A stretch of DNA of 39,996 bases. It comes from JAGNZR01 sp051652785 (GTDB taxonomy: Bacteria > Fusobacteriota > Fusobacteriia > Fusobacteriales > Fusobacteriaceae). Shown here in pieces: positions 23,959 through 32,638 of this stretch. The stretch covers positions 1 through 39,996 of the forward strand of contig JBOFUX010000030.1 in NCBI GenBank assembly GCA_051652785.1. Reading direction: 5' to 3'. The position numbers and the translations under genes were made by a program. Below the pieces are notes generated by a model. It was not told the DNA's origin. It searched no databases and saw nothing but the letters and a program-made list of their open reading frames with translations. Positions within the stretch are counted from its first letter, which is position 1. Each line of letters begins with the position of its first letter.

Positions 23959-26753
23959 TGTTAGAAGAAAAAAAGGATTATGGAAAGACACTAAATCTTC
24001 CAAAAACAAGTTTTCAAATGAAAGCTAATTTACCTGGAAAAGAGCCGGCTTTTATAGAGAGGTGGACTGAAAACAAAATTTATGAAAAGGGACAAAGTAA
24101 AATAAAAAAAGAATTTGTCCTTCATGATGGTCCACCTTATGCAAATGGAAATCTTCATATTGGGCATGCATTAAACAAAATATTAAAAGATATAATACTA
24201 AAACATAAAAGAATGATAGGATATAATGCTCCTTTCATTCCAGGATGGGATACTCATGGCTTACCAATAGAATTAAAAGTAAGTGAAGAATTAGGCGAAG
24301 CAATGAAAACAATGTCTCAAGAAGAGATAAGACTTAAATGTGCTTCTTATGCAAAAAAATGGGTGAAAATTCAAAAAGAACAATTTGTAAGATTGGGAAT
24401 ATTAGCAGATTGGGAAAATCCTTATTTAACATTAGAACCGCAGTATGAAGCCAAACAACTCGAAGTTTTTGGAGAATTATATGAAAATGGTTATATATTT
24501 AAAGGGTTAAAGCCTATATATTGGTCTCCAGTAACAGAAACTGCCTTAGCAGAAGCAGAAATAGAATATAAAAATCATACTTCTACAGCTATTTATGTTA
24601 AGATGCAAGGAAATCAAGATGTTTTAGACAAATTAAATGTTCCAAGTGCTGATTTTATAATTTGGACAACAACGCCATGGACTCTTCCAGCTAATACGGG
24701 AATAGCTTTAAATGGAGAATTTGAATACGCTATATATAAAACAGAAAAAGGAAATCTTATTTTAGCAAAAGAGTTAGCAGAAAAAGCTTTCTCTGAAATG
24801 GGAATAAGAGAATATGTGTTAATAAAAGAATTTTTAGGAGATTTATTAGAAAGAACAACTTATAAACATCCTTTCTTAGAAAAAAATGGAACTGTTATAT
24901 TGGCGAATCATGTAACTTTAGGAGCAGGTTCTGGATGCGTCCATACTGCACCAGGTCATGGGCAAGATGATTATGTAGCAGGAACAAGATATGGATTAGA
25001 TGTTATTTCTCCTGTTAATAATAAAGGAGTTATGACAGAAGAAGCAGGAAAATACGCAGGTTTATACTATGCAAAAGCAAATAAAGTTATTTGTGCAGAC
25101 TTAACATTAAGTGGTCATATTTTGCATGAAGCAAAAATAGAACACTCTTATCCACATGATTGGAGATCTAAAACACCAGTAATATTTAGGGCTACTGAAC
25201 AATGGTTTGTAAAAGCTGAAGGATCAGATTTAAGAGAAAAAGCATTAAAAGCTTTAGATTCAGTAGAATTTATTCCAGCTTGGGGAAGAAATAGAATAGG
25301 TTCTATGCTAGAGAGTAGACCAGATTGGTGTATCTCTAGACAAAGAACATGGGGAGTTCCAATTCCAATTTTCTATAATGAGAAAACTGGAGCAGAAATA
25401 TTTGAAAGAGAAATACTTAATAAGATTATAGAAATAATTAGAAAAGAAGGAACAAATGCTTGGGTCAAATATTCTGCAGAAGAGTTAATTGGAGAAGAAT
25501 TATTAATAAAGTATAAACTAAAAGGTGTAGAGTTAAGAAAAGAAACTAATATAATGGATGTTTGGTTTGATTCAGGAGTGTCTCATAGAGCAGTTCTTGA
25601 GCCACGAGGGCTTAGAAGACCAGCAGATTTGTATTTAGAAGGTTCGGATCAGCATAGAGGTTGGTTTCAAACTTCACTGCTAACATCTATCGGCTCAACT
25701 CATGATGCACCATATAAAACCATATTAACACATGGGTTTGTAAATGATGGAAAAGGTAAAAAAATGTCGAAGTCAGTTGGCAACGTAGTTTCACCTGATG
25801 ATATAACAAAAGTATATGGTGCTGATATATTAAGATTATGGTGTGCTTCAGTGGATTATACAGAGGATGTTAAAATTTCAGATAATATAATAAAACAAAT
25901 GGCAGAAGCATATAGAAGAGTAAGAAATACCGCTAGATATATATTAGGAAATAGTGATGATTTTAATTCTCAAGTAAACTCACTTCCATATTCTGAATTA
26001 TTAGAGGTAGATAGATGGGCACTTGATAAATTAGAAAGACTTAAAAGAAAAGTATCTGTTTCTTATGAAAAATATGAATTTTATAATCTATTTCAAGAAA
26101 TTCATTATTTTGCTGGAATAGATATGTCAGCATTTTATCTAGATATAATAAAGGATAGACTATATGCAGAAAAAATAGACTCAAGAGAGAGAAGATCTGC
26201 TCAAACTGTAATGTCAGAAATTTTAGTTACTTTAACTAAAATGATAGCTCCAATTCTTTCATTTACAGCTGAAGAGATTTGGGATAATTTACCCGAGTCA
26301 ATGAAAGATGCAGAATCAGTATTATTAACAAAATGGTATAGTGAAAATGACCAATATCTTGATGATACTTTAACAGCTAAGTGGGATGAAATTCTTAAAA
26401 TAAGAAGAGATAGTAATAAACTTCTTGAAAAATCTAGACAAGGAGAAGTAAAAATAATAGGGAATTCCCTTGATGCAAAATTAACTATGACAACTACAAA
26501 TTCTGAACTATTTAGTTTTATAAAAGAAAATAGAGAGTTAATAGAACTTGCAACATTAGTTTCTGAAGTAAAAATATCTTCTGAATCATCAGATGAAACT
26601 TTTACTGCTGGAGAAGAGTTACCAACTTTAATGTTACAAGTATCCCATGCAGAGGGTGCAAAATGTGAAAGATGCTGGAAATATTCTAAAGAGTTAGGAA
26701 CAAACTCTAATGAGCCAACTTTATGTCCTAGATGTACAACAGTAATGGCATAG
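23958..26753 (+). CDS. ileS: Isoleucyl-tRNA synthetase
   Basis: A 931-residue class I synthetase that charges tRNA-Ile. The HIGH motif is at residues 67-70 (GNLHIGHALNK) and KMSKS at 602-606 (GKKMSKSVGNV). The editing domain lies between them (WTTTPWTLPAN and the GSGCVHTAPGHGQDDY segment). The C-terminal zinc site is CERCWKYS...CPRC. The length is that of bacterial IleS. Its ATG shares an A with the upstream stop. No T-box leader is present, as the gene is internal to the operon. lspA follows directly, an arrangement common in bacteria. Confidence 0.98.
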   Translation: MLEEKKDYGKTLNLPKTSFQMKANLPGKEPAFIERWTENKIYEKGQSKIKKEFVLHDGPPYANGNLHIGHALNKILKDIILKHKRMIGYNAPFIPGWDTHGLPIELKVSEELGEAMKTMSQEEIRLKCASYAKKWVKIQKEQFVRLGILADWENPYLTLEPQYEAKQLEVFGELYENGYIFKGLKPIYWSPVTETALAEAEIEYKNHTSTAIYVKMQGNQDVLDKLNVPSADFIIWTTTPWTLPANTGIALNGEFEYAIYKTEKGNLILAKELAEKAFSEMGIREYVLIKEFLGDLLERTTYKHPFLEKNGTVILANHVTLGAGSGCVHTAPGHGQDDYVAGTRYGLDVISPVNNKGVMTEEAGKYAGLYYAKANKVICADLTLSGHILHEAKIEHSYPHDWRSKTPVIFRATEQWFVKAEGSDLREKALKALDSVEFIPAWGRNRIGSMLESRPDWCISRQRTWGVPIPIFYNEKTGAEIFEREILNKIIEIIRKEGTNAWVKYSAEELIGEELLIKYKLKGVELRKETNIMDVWFDSGVSHRAVLEPRGLRRPADLYLEGSDQHRGWFQTSLLTSIGSTHDAPYKTILTHGFVNDGKGKKMSKSVGNVVSPDDITKVYGADILRLWCASVDYTEDVKISDNIIKQMAEAYRRVRNTARYILGNSDDFNSQVNSLPYSELLEVDRWALDKLERLKRKVSVSYEKYEFYNLFQEIHYFAGIDMSAFYLDIIKDRLYAEKIDSRERRSAQTVMSEILVTLTKMIAPILSFTAEEIWDNLPESMKDAESVLLTKWYSENDQYLDDTLTAKWDEILKIRRDSNKLLEKSRQGEVKIIGNSLDAKLTMTTTNSELFSFIKENRELIELATLVSEVKISSESSDETFTAGEELPTLMLQVSHAEGAKCERCWKYSKELGTNSNEPTLCPRCTTVMA

Positions 26754-26768
26754 GAAAAGGAGAGTAAA

Positions 26769-27218
26769 ATGTTATATATATTACTTATTTTAATACTTTT
26801 AATTTCAGATCAAGTGAGTAAATATATTGTGGTAGAAAAGTTTATGTATGGAGAAACGTTTCCTATTATAGGAAAGTTTTTTCATCTTACATATGTTAAA
26901 AATATGGGAATAGCTTTTGGTCTTTTTCAAGATAAAACTAGAATAATCTCAATTATAACTGTTTTAGCTGTTATAGGTATCGCAATATACATGTATAAAG
27001 AATTAAAAAATGCACCAATATATGAAAAATTAGCTTATTCTTTTATTTTATCAGGCGCTTTGGGAAATATGATTGATCGTATAACTAGAGAATTTGTTGT
27101 GGATATGATAGATTTTAGAGGTATATGGCATTATGTATTTAATTTAGCTGATGTGTGGATTAATATAGGTGTGTTTTTACTAATAGTAGATTATTTTATT
27201 AGGAGGAAACAAAAATGA
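26769..27218 (+). CDS. lspA: Lipoprotein signal peptidase (signal peptidase II)
   Basis: A 149-residue inner-membrane aspartic protease with four hydrophobic segments. It cuts the signal peptide of diacylglyceryl-modified prolipoproteins. The catalytic aspartates are D112 in EFVVDMIDF and D128 in YVFNLADVW; the asparagine motif KNMGIAFGLF (about 44-53) and GALGNMIDR are also family signatures. The length is slightly short but normal. The last four bases (ATGA) overlap the start of glyQ, which points to coupled translation. At least one probable lipoprotein client, the SpoIID-like protein at 31035, lies in the same window. Confidence 0.95.
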   Translation: MLYILLILILLISDQVSKYIVVEKFMYGETFPIIGKFFHLTYVKNMGIAFGLFQDKTRIISIITVLAVIGIAIYMYKELKNAPIYEKLAYSFILSGALGNMIDRITREFVVDMIDFRGIWHYVFNLADVWINIGVFLLIVDYFIRRKQK

Positions 27219-28093
27219 ATTTTCAGGAAATGATATTTGCACTGCAAAAATATTGGAGTTCAAAAGGGTGTATAATAGGAAATCCTTATGATATAGAAAC
27301 AGGAGCAGGAACTTTTAATCCGAATACATTTTTAATGTCTCTAGGACCTGAGCCATGGAATGTGGCATATGTAGAACCGTCAAGAAGACCAAAAGATGGA
27401 AGATATGGCGAAAATCCAAATAGAGTTTATCAACATCATCAGTTTCAAGTAATAATGAAACCTTCACCACTAGACATTCAAGAATTATATTTAGAAAGTT
27501 TAAAAGTAATAGGAATTGATCCTTTGAAACATGATATAAGATTTGTTGAAGATGACTGGGAATCACCAACACTAGGTGCTTGGGGACTTGGATGGGAAGT
27601 ATGGTTAGATGGAATGGAAGTAACACAATTCACATATTTTCAACAAGTTGGCGGAATAGAGTTAGAGGTTATTCCTGCTGAATTAACATATGGATTAGAA
27701 AGACTAGCACTATATATTCAAAATAAAGAAAGTGTATATGATTTAGAGTGGACTAAAGGTGTAAAGTATGGAGAAATGAGATTTCAATATGAGTTTGAAA
27801 ATTCAAAATATTCATTTGAGGTAGCTAACTTAGAAAGACATTTTAGATGGTTTGACGACTATGAAAGTGAGGCAATATTAGCGCTAGATAGTAACTTAGT
27901 TTATCCTGCATATGACTATGTGTTAAAATGTTCACACATATTTAATGTATTAGATTCAAGAGGGGCAATATCTACAACAGAAAGAATGGGATATATATTA
28001 AGAGTTAGAAATTTATCAAAAAGATGTGCTGAAATTTTTATTCAAAATAGAAAAGAGTTGGGATATCCTCTTTTAAAAAAAATTAATTTGTAA
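27215..28093 (+). CDS. glyQ: Glycyl-tRNA synthetase, alpha subunit
   Basis: A 292-residue catalytic subunit of the bacterial alpha2beta2 glycyl-tRNA synthetase. Class II motifs are seen as GAGTFNPNTFL, the conserved EPSRRPKDGRYGENPNRVYQ (residues near 54-75) and FTYFQQVGGIEL. The length is that of GlyQ in E. coli. The start overlaps the lspA stop by four bases, with AGGAGG upstream. glyS follows after 24 bases, so both subunits come from the same transcript. Confidence 0.97.
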   Translation: MNFQEMIFALQKYWSSKGCIIGNPYDIETGAGTFNPNTFLMSLGPEPWNVAYVEPSRRPKDGRYGENPNRVYQHHQFQVIMKPSPLDIQELYLESLKVIGIDPLKHDIRFVEDDWESPTLGAWGLGWEVWLDGMEVTQFTYFQQVGGIELEVIPAELTYGLERLALYIQNKESVYDLEWTKGVKYGEMRFQYEFENSKYSFEVANLERHFRWFDDYESEAILALDSNLVYPAYDYVLKCSHIFNVLDSRGAISTTERMGYILRVRNLSKRCAEIFIQNRKELGYPLLKKINL

Positions 28094-28117
28094 AGTAAAA
28101 TAGAGGGTGATGAAAAA

Positions 28118-30190
28118 ATGAGATTGCTTTTTGAAATTGGAATGGAAGAGATACCAGCAAGATTTTTAAATATTGCACTAAAAAATTTAAAAGAAAACAT
28201 TGAGAAAAAATTTTTGGAGAATAGAATAGGCTATACTTCAGTAAAAACTTATGGAACACCTAGAAGACTTGTTTTTGTAATGGAAAATATTTCAGAAAAA
28301 CAAGAAGATTTAAATGTATTAAATATGGGACCAGGAAAAGCAGTAGCTTATGAGGAAAATGGTGAGATTTCAAGAGCAGGATTAGGATTTTTAAAATCTC
28401 AAGGAGTTGAGGTTAGTGAGTTAGAAATTATGGAAACTCCTAAAGGTGAATATATTGCTGTTAGAAAATTTATAGAAGGAAAAAAAACAGAAGAAATATT
28501 GCCTGAAATATTAAAAACATCTGTTTTAGAACTTACTTTTCAAAAATCTATGAAATGGTCTGATAAAAAAATGAAATTTGCTAGACCTATAAAATGGTTC
28601 TTAGCTCTTTTAAATGAAAATATAGTTGATTTTGAGATTGAGGGATTAAAAAGTGGTAATAAATCAAGAGGACATAGATTTTTTGGGAAAGATTTTCAAG
28701 TTAATTCTATTGAAGAATATTTTGAGAAAATAAGAGAAAATAATGTAATTGTGGATATTGACGAAAGAAAAGCTATGATAAGAAAAACTATAAAAGAAAA
28801 ATGTATAAATGAATTTGAAGAAGTTTTAATAAACGAGGATCTTTTAGATGAAGTTACTAACTTAGTAGAATATCCATATCCTATAATAGGAACTTTTAAT
28901 TCTGAATTTTTAGAAGTTCCACAGGAAGTTCTTATAATAAGTATGCAAGTGCATCAAAGGTATTTCCCTATTTTAAATAAAGAAGGGAAGCTACAATCTA
29001 AATTTGTTGTTATAAGAAATGGTATAGAAGACTCTGAGTATGTAAAAAAAGGAAATGAGAAAGTTCTTTCAGCTAGACTTGCAGATGCAAGGTTTTTCTA
29101 TAATGAAGATTTAAAAAATAATTTAGAAAATAATATTGAAAAACTTAAAACAGTAGTATATCAAAAAGATTTAGGAACTATTTATGATAAAATTATAAGA
29201 ATGAAAAAAATATCAGAAAAATTAATAGTAGAACTAAAGTTAGAAGAAAAAAAAGATAATATATTTAGAACTGTTGAATTATGTAAAACTGACCTTGTCT
29301 CTAATATGATTGGAGAAAAAGAGTTTACTAAGCTTCAAGGGTTTATGGGTGAGGAATATGCTCTTAAATTTGGAGAAAATAAAAATGTAGCAGCAGGAAT
29401 TAGAGAGCATTATCTACCTAAGTTTCAAGGAGACATTTGTCCTAAAACTCAAGAAGGGATAGTAGTGGCTTTAGCAGATAGATTTGATACTTTAGTAGGT
29501 TGTTTTTCTGTTGGATTAATTCCCACTGGTTCAAAAGATCCCTTTGCACTTAGAAGAGCTGCTCTTGGAATTATAAATATAATATTAAATTCTAATTTAG
29601 AATTTTCTATTTTTGATATTATTAATGTATCTTTAAATAATTTAGAAGAAAATAAATTACTTAAAGCTCCTAAAAAAGAGATATATCTTGAACTTATAGA
29701 ATTTTTCAAACAAAGAATAATAAATGTATTCGCTGATTTAGGTTATAGAAGAGATATAGTTGCCTCTGTTTTAGATGTTGAAAATAATTCTTTAATTGAA
29801 ATAAAATTAAAAGTAGAAGCGTTGGAAAAATTTAAATTCAATGAAGATTTTAATAAGTTTATAACTGTAGTAAAAAGAATAGGAAATATTTCTAAAGAAT
29901 GTGAACATTTGAGTTTTGATAAAAAACTGTTGTTAGAAGAAGCGGAAATAAACCTTTGTGAATTTACTAATTCTTTTGAAATAAAAACAGATAAAAATTT
30001 AAAAAATAGAAATTACTCATGCTACATAAGTGATGTATTATCTAGTGTAGAGTTAATAGATAATTATTTTACCAATGTAATGATAATGGATAAAAATGAA
30101 GCTATTAAAAATAATAGATTATCTCAAATGAAGATACTGGAGACTTTATTTGATAAAATGGTCAATTTAAAATTAATTGAAAATATTTAG
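28118..30190 (+). CDS. glyS: Glycyl-tRNA synthetase, beta subunit
   Basis: A 690-residue beta subunit, needed for tRNA recognition and binding in the alpha2beta2 enzyme. The N-terminus MRLLFEIGMEEIPARFL and the segments MKWSDKKMKFARPIKWFLAL, VVIRNGI and ALADRFDTLVGCFSVGLIPT (followed by GSKDPFALRR) are strong family signatures. Length is normal. It completes the tex-to-glyS run. A weak hairpin follows. Confidence 0.97.
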   Translation: MRLLFEIGMEEIPARFLNIALKNLKENIEKKFLENRIGYTSVKTYGTPRRLVFVMENISEKQEDLNVLNMGPGKAVAYEENGEISRAGLGFLKSQGVEVSELEIMETPKGEYIAVRKFIEGKKTEEILPEILKTSVLELTFQKSMKWSDKKMKFARPIKWFLALLNENIVDFEIEGLKSGNKSRGHRFFGKDFQVNSIEEYFEKIRENNVIVDIDERKAMIRKTIKEKCINEFEEVLINEDLLDEVTNLVEYPYPIIGTFNSEFLEVPQEVLIISMQVHQRYFPILNKEGKLQSKFVVIRNGIEDSEYVKKGNEKVLSARLADARFFYNEDLKNNLENNIEKLKTVVYQKDLGTIYDKIIRMKKISEKLIVELKLEEKKDNIFRTVELCKTDLVSNMIGEKEFTKLQGFMGEEYALKFGENKNVAAGIREHYLPKFQGDICPKTQEGIVVALADRFDTLVGCFSVGLIPTGSKDPFALRRAALGIINIILNSNLEFSIFDIINVSLNNLEENKLLKAPKKEIYLELIEFFKQRIINVFADLGYRRDIVASVLDVENNSLIEIKLKVEALEKFKFNEDFNKFITVVKRIGNISKECEHLSFDKKLLLEEAEINLCEFTNSFEIKTDKNLKNRNYSCYISDVLSSVELIDNYFTNVMIMDKNEAIKNNRLSQMKILETLFDKMVNLKLIENI

Positions 30191-30205
30191 CAACTAATTA
30201 AGAGG

Positions 30206-30240
30206 AGCTCAGGACATATAGTCTTTGAGCTTTTCTTTAC
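30206..30240 (+). terminator. Weak hairpin terminator after glyS
   Basis: AGCTCAGGAC at 30206-30215 pairs with 30221-30231 (one bulge, one G-U) around an ATATA loop, followed by TTTTCTTT. The U-tract is interrupted, so partial read-through into kdsB is likely. Confidence 0.5.
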
Positions 30241-30261
30241 ATATATTAATAGGGAGGAATA

Positions 30262-30999
30262 ATGAAATTTTTGGGAGTTATACCTGCAAGATATGCCTCA
30301 ACAAGATTAGAAGGGAAACCACTAAAGAATATTGAAGGATATAGTATGATTGAGTGGGTTTATAAAAGAAGTTTAAAATCAAAGTTAGATAAAGTTGTAA
30401 TAGCTACTGATGATACTAGAATATCCGAAGAGATAAAAAAATTTGGTGGAGAAGTTATAATGACTAGTACTAAACATGAAAATGGTACTAGTAGAATAGC
30501 TGAAGTTGTTAAAAACTATAAAGAATATGATGTTATAATAAATATTCAAGGAGATGAACCACTAATAGAGGTTAGTATGATAAACTCCTTAATAGAGGCT
30601 TTTAAAAAAGAACCAGAGCTCATTATGGGAACTTTAAAACATAAGCTTTATACCATGGAAGATATAGAAAATCCAAATGTTGTAAAAGTAGTAACAGATA
30701 AAAATGATTATGCAATTTACTTTTCTCGAAGTATAATACCTTATCCTAGAAATCTAAATATGAATAACTACTATAAACATATTGGAATATATGGTTATAA
30801 ATCTACTTTTGTAAAAGAATATTCAGAGTTAGCTACAACTTCTCTAGAGTCTTCAGAATCTTTAGAACAATTAAGAGTTTTAGAGAATGGGTATAGCATA
30901 AAAGTATTAGAAACACCTTATGAAATAATAGGTGTGGATACTGAGGAAGAACTAATTAAAGTTAGAGAATATGTAAGGAAACATAAAATAAAGATTTAA
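30262..30999 (+). CDS. kdsB: 3-deoxy-manno-octulosonate (KDO) cytidylyltransferase
   Basis: A 245-residue cytoplasmic enzyme that activates KDO with CTP to CMP-KDO for the LPS inner core. The nucleotide-binding motif is GVIPARYASTRLEGKPL (residues 5-21), and the metal/substrate loop is INIQGDEPLIE. EYSELATTSLESSESLEQLR with downstream GVDTEEEL is characteristic of KdsB. It is good evidence that the host is a Gram-negative that makes LPS. A GGAGG ribosome site precedes the ATG. Other kds genes are not adjacent. Confidence 0.95.
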   Translation: MKFLGVIPARYASTRLEGKPLKNIEGYSMIEWVYKRSLKSKLDKVVIATDDTRISEEIKKFGGEVIMTSTKHENGTSRIAEVVKNYKEYDVIINIQGDEPLIEVSMINSLIEAFKKEPELIMGTLKHKLYTMEDIENPNVVKVVTDKNDYAIYFSRSIIPYPRNLNMNNYYKHIGIYGYKSTFVKEYSELATTSLESSESLEQLRVLENGYSIKVLETPYEIIGVDTEEELIKVREYVRKHKIKI

Positions 31000-31034
31000 T
31001 ATAAATTTAATTGTAAATTTAGGGGGATATGATA

Positions 31035-32513
31035 TTGAAAGGATTAATTGGAATATTATTATTGCTATTTGTTGGATGTAGTAGTATTGAAAAAAGAATA
31101 GTAAAAGATTATGAAGGTGATAATAACAATTATAGAGAAAAAAGGCTTCCAGTTAGAGAAAAAAAGCAAGGGAATATTGTTCCTTATTTTAATTTAGTTA
31201 ATGATATAAAAAACGAAAGAAATATAATAGGTTCTAAAGAATCTAAATATGTAGCATTTTATAAAAATAAAAAAATTCAAGGTAACGGGTCTAATTCTCA
31301 ATATTGGAGATGGTCAGTTAGTTTTTCAAATAAAGATATAAATAAAATGTTAAATAAAAATTTATATAATTTGAAAAAAAATTCAAAAAATTCAGTATAT
31401 ACTTTAAAAAAAGGCAAATGGGTTTTAGATAATTTAACTCCTAATCCCATAGGACAATTAAAAGATATAGCGGTTGTTAGAAGAGGACATTCTGGGATAG
31501 TGATGGACCTTTTGATAGTAGGAACTAAGGGAAGTTTTGTAGTAGCAAAAGAAAGAAATATAAGAAGAGTTTTGAATTTTTCTGCTAAGAATATAGGAAA
31601 AAACGTTGTCTTAAAAGGTAAGAATGGAAAAACATTAGGGAGCAATATAGAGATGTTTCCATCTGGATTTTTTGCAGTGGAAAAAAAAGGTAACAATTAT
31701 CATTTTTATGGTGGAGGATTTGGGCATGGTGTAGGAATGCCACAGTGGTCAGCATATGATTTAGCAAAAAATGAAGGATATGATTATAAAGATATACTAA
31801 TGCGATACTATAATGGTGCTAAATTAGAAAGAGCAACATCAGTAAAAAACTTTAAAAATAAATTAAGAGTGGGAATAACAAATAACTCTTCTCTATTGCA
31901 TAAGAATATAAAACTATTGTCAGAGGGGACAATAACCCTTAAAGGAAGTAATGGAAAAACTAAAGTTGGCTCTAAAAAAATAGTAGAATTTATAAAAAAT
32001 GGAGAAAATATAATTGTTAAAGTTTCAGGGAAAAAAATTATGGCTTCTAAGATTCCAATAGAAGTAAGTTCAAATAAAGATATTCAAGTTTCCTCAATAA
32101 AAAGAAATATAAAAAAAGAAAAATATCCAACATATAAAGGAAAATTTGAAATAAAAATTTATAAGGACTCTCTTTTACTCGTGAATATTGTTAATGTAGA
32201 GGATTATTTGAAAAAAGTTGTAGGGAGTGAAATGCCTATTAGTTTTGGTTTAGAGCCATTAAAAGCTCAAGCAGTTGCAGCTAGAACATATGCTGTAAAT
32301 GGATTTATAAGTAGAAAATATACCAAATATGGAATTAATGTAGATGATACTATAAATAGCCAAGTATATAATAACCTAGATGGAGCTTCTATTGTAGATA
32401 AGGCAGTAAATGATACAAAAGGAAAAATTTTAATGTATAAAAATCGTCCTATTGAAGCTTTTTTCTATTCAACATCTTCAGGTTATTCATCTACTCCAAG
32501 AGAGGTGTGGTAG
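31035..32513 (+). CDS. SpoIID/LytB-domain lipoprotein with halves in swapped order, likely frameshifted
   Basis: A predicted peptidoglycan lytic enzyme of the SpoIID/LytB family, anchored by a lipobox (LLFVGC; Cys17 counted from the ATG at 31029). In ordinary SpoIID the catalytic half comes first and the GFGHGVGM half last. Here, numbered from that ATG, YWRW and GGGFGHGVGMPQWSAYDLA (228-246) come first. The catalytic half follows: LRVGIT at 279, then VVGSEMP with the expected catalytic E401, then AQAVAARTYAV. The ORF stops at STPREVW, just before the glycine expected next. I prefer the TTG at 31035, eight bases after AGGGGG; ATG 31029 is only two bases from it. Confidence 0.75.
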   Translation: MKGLIGILLLLFVGCSSIEKRIVKDYEGDNNNYREKRLPVREKKQGNIVPYFNLVNDIKNERNIIGSKESKYVAFYKNKKIQGNGSNSQYWRWSVSFSNKDINKMLNKNLYNLKKNSKNSVYTLKKGKWVLDNLTPNPIGQLKDIAVVRRGHSGIVMDLLIVGTKGSFVVAKERNIRRVLNFSAKNIGKNVVLKGKNGKTLGSNIEMFPSGFFAVEKKGNNYHFYGGGFGHGVGMPQWSAYDLAKNEGYDYKDILMRYYNGAKLERATSVKNFKNKLRVGITNNSSLLHKNIKLLSEGTITLKGSNGKTKVGSKKIVEFIKNGENIIVKVSGKKIMASKIPIEVSSNKDIQVSSIKRNIKKEKYPTYKGKFEIKIYKDSLLLVNIVNVEDYLKKVVGSEMPISFGLEPLKAQAVAARTYAVNGFISRKYTKYGINVDDTINSQVYNNLDGASIVDKAVNDTKGKILMYKNRPIEAFFYSTSSGYSSTPREVW

Positions 32514-32620
32514 GGAGAGAAGTTAAAACAAAAGATAATAAAAAAAGAATAAAAAAAGAATATCCTGAAATTGTAGAATATGATGAAATAAAAATTTTTG
32601 ATACATATAGAAGAACTTAA
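32513..32620 (+). pseudogene. Probable displaced 3' end of the SpoIID-like gene
   Basis: This 35-codon stretch stays open in a different frame and begins GREVKTKDNKK, ending DEIKIFDTYRRT before TAA. Its first glycine would restore the expected VWG motif if the two bases TA at 32511-32512 were absent. The stop lies 18 bases before the mod start, so a restored gene would fit the spacing well. A sequencing error, a real mutation and an unrelated gene remnant are all possible. Confidence 0.45.
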
Positions 32621-32638
32621 AAAATAAGGAGTAAAAAA

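Noticed and set aside
23900..28120. T-box leaders for ileS or glyQS
   Set aside because: Both genes are internal to the operon with overlaps or gaps below 30 bases, leaving no room for a T-box.
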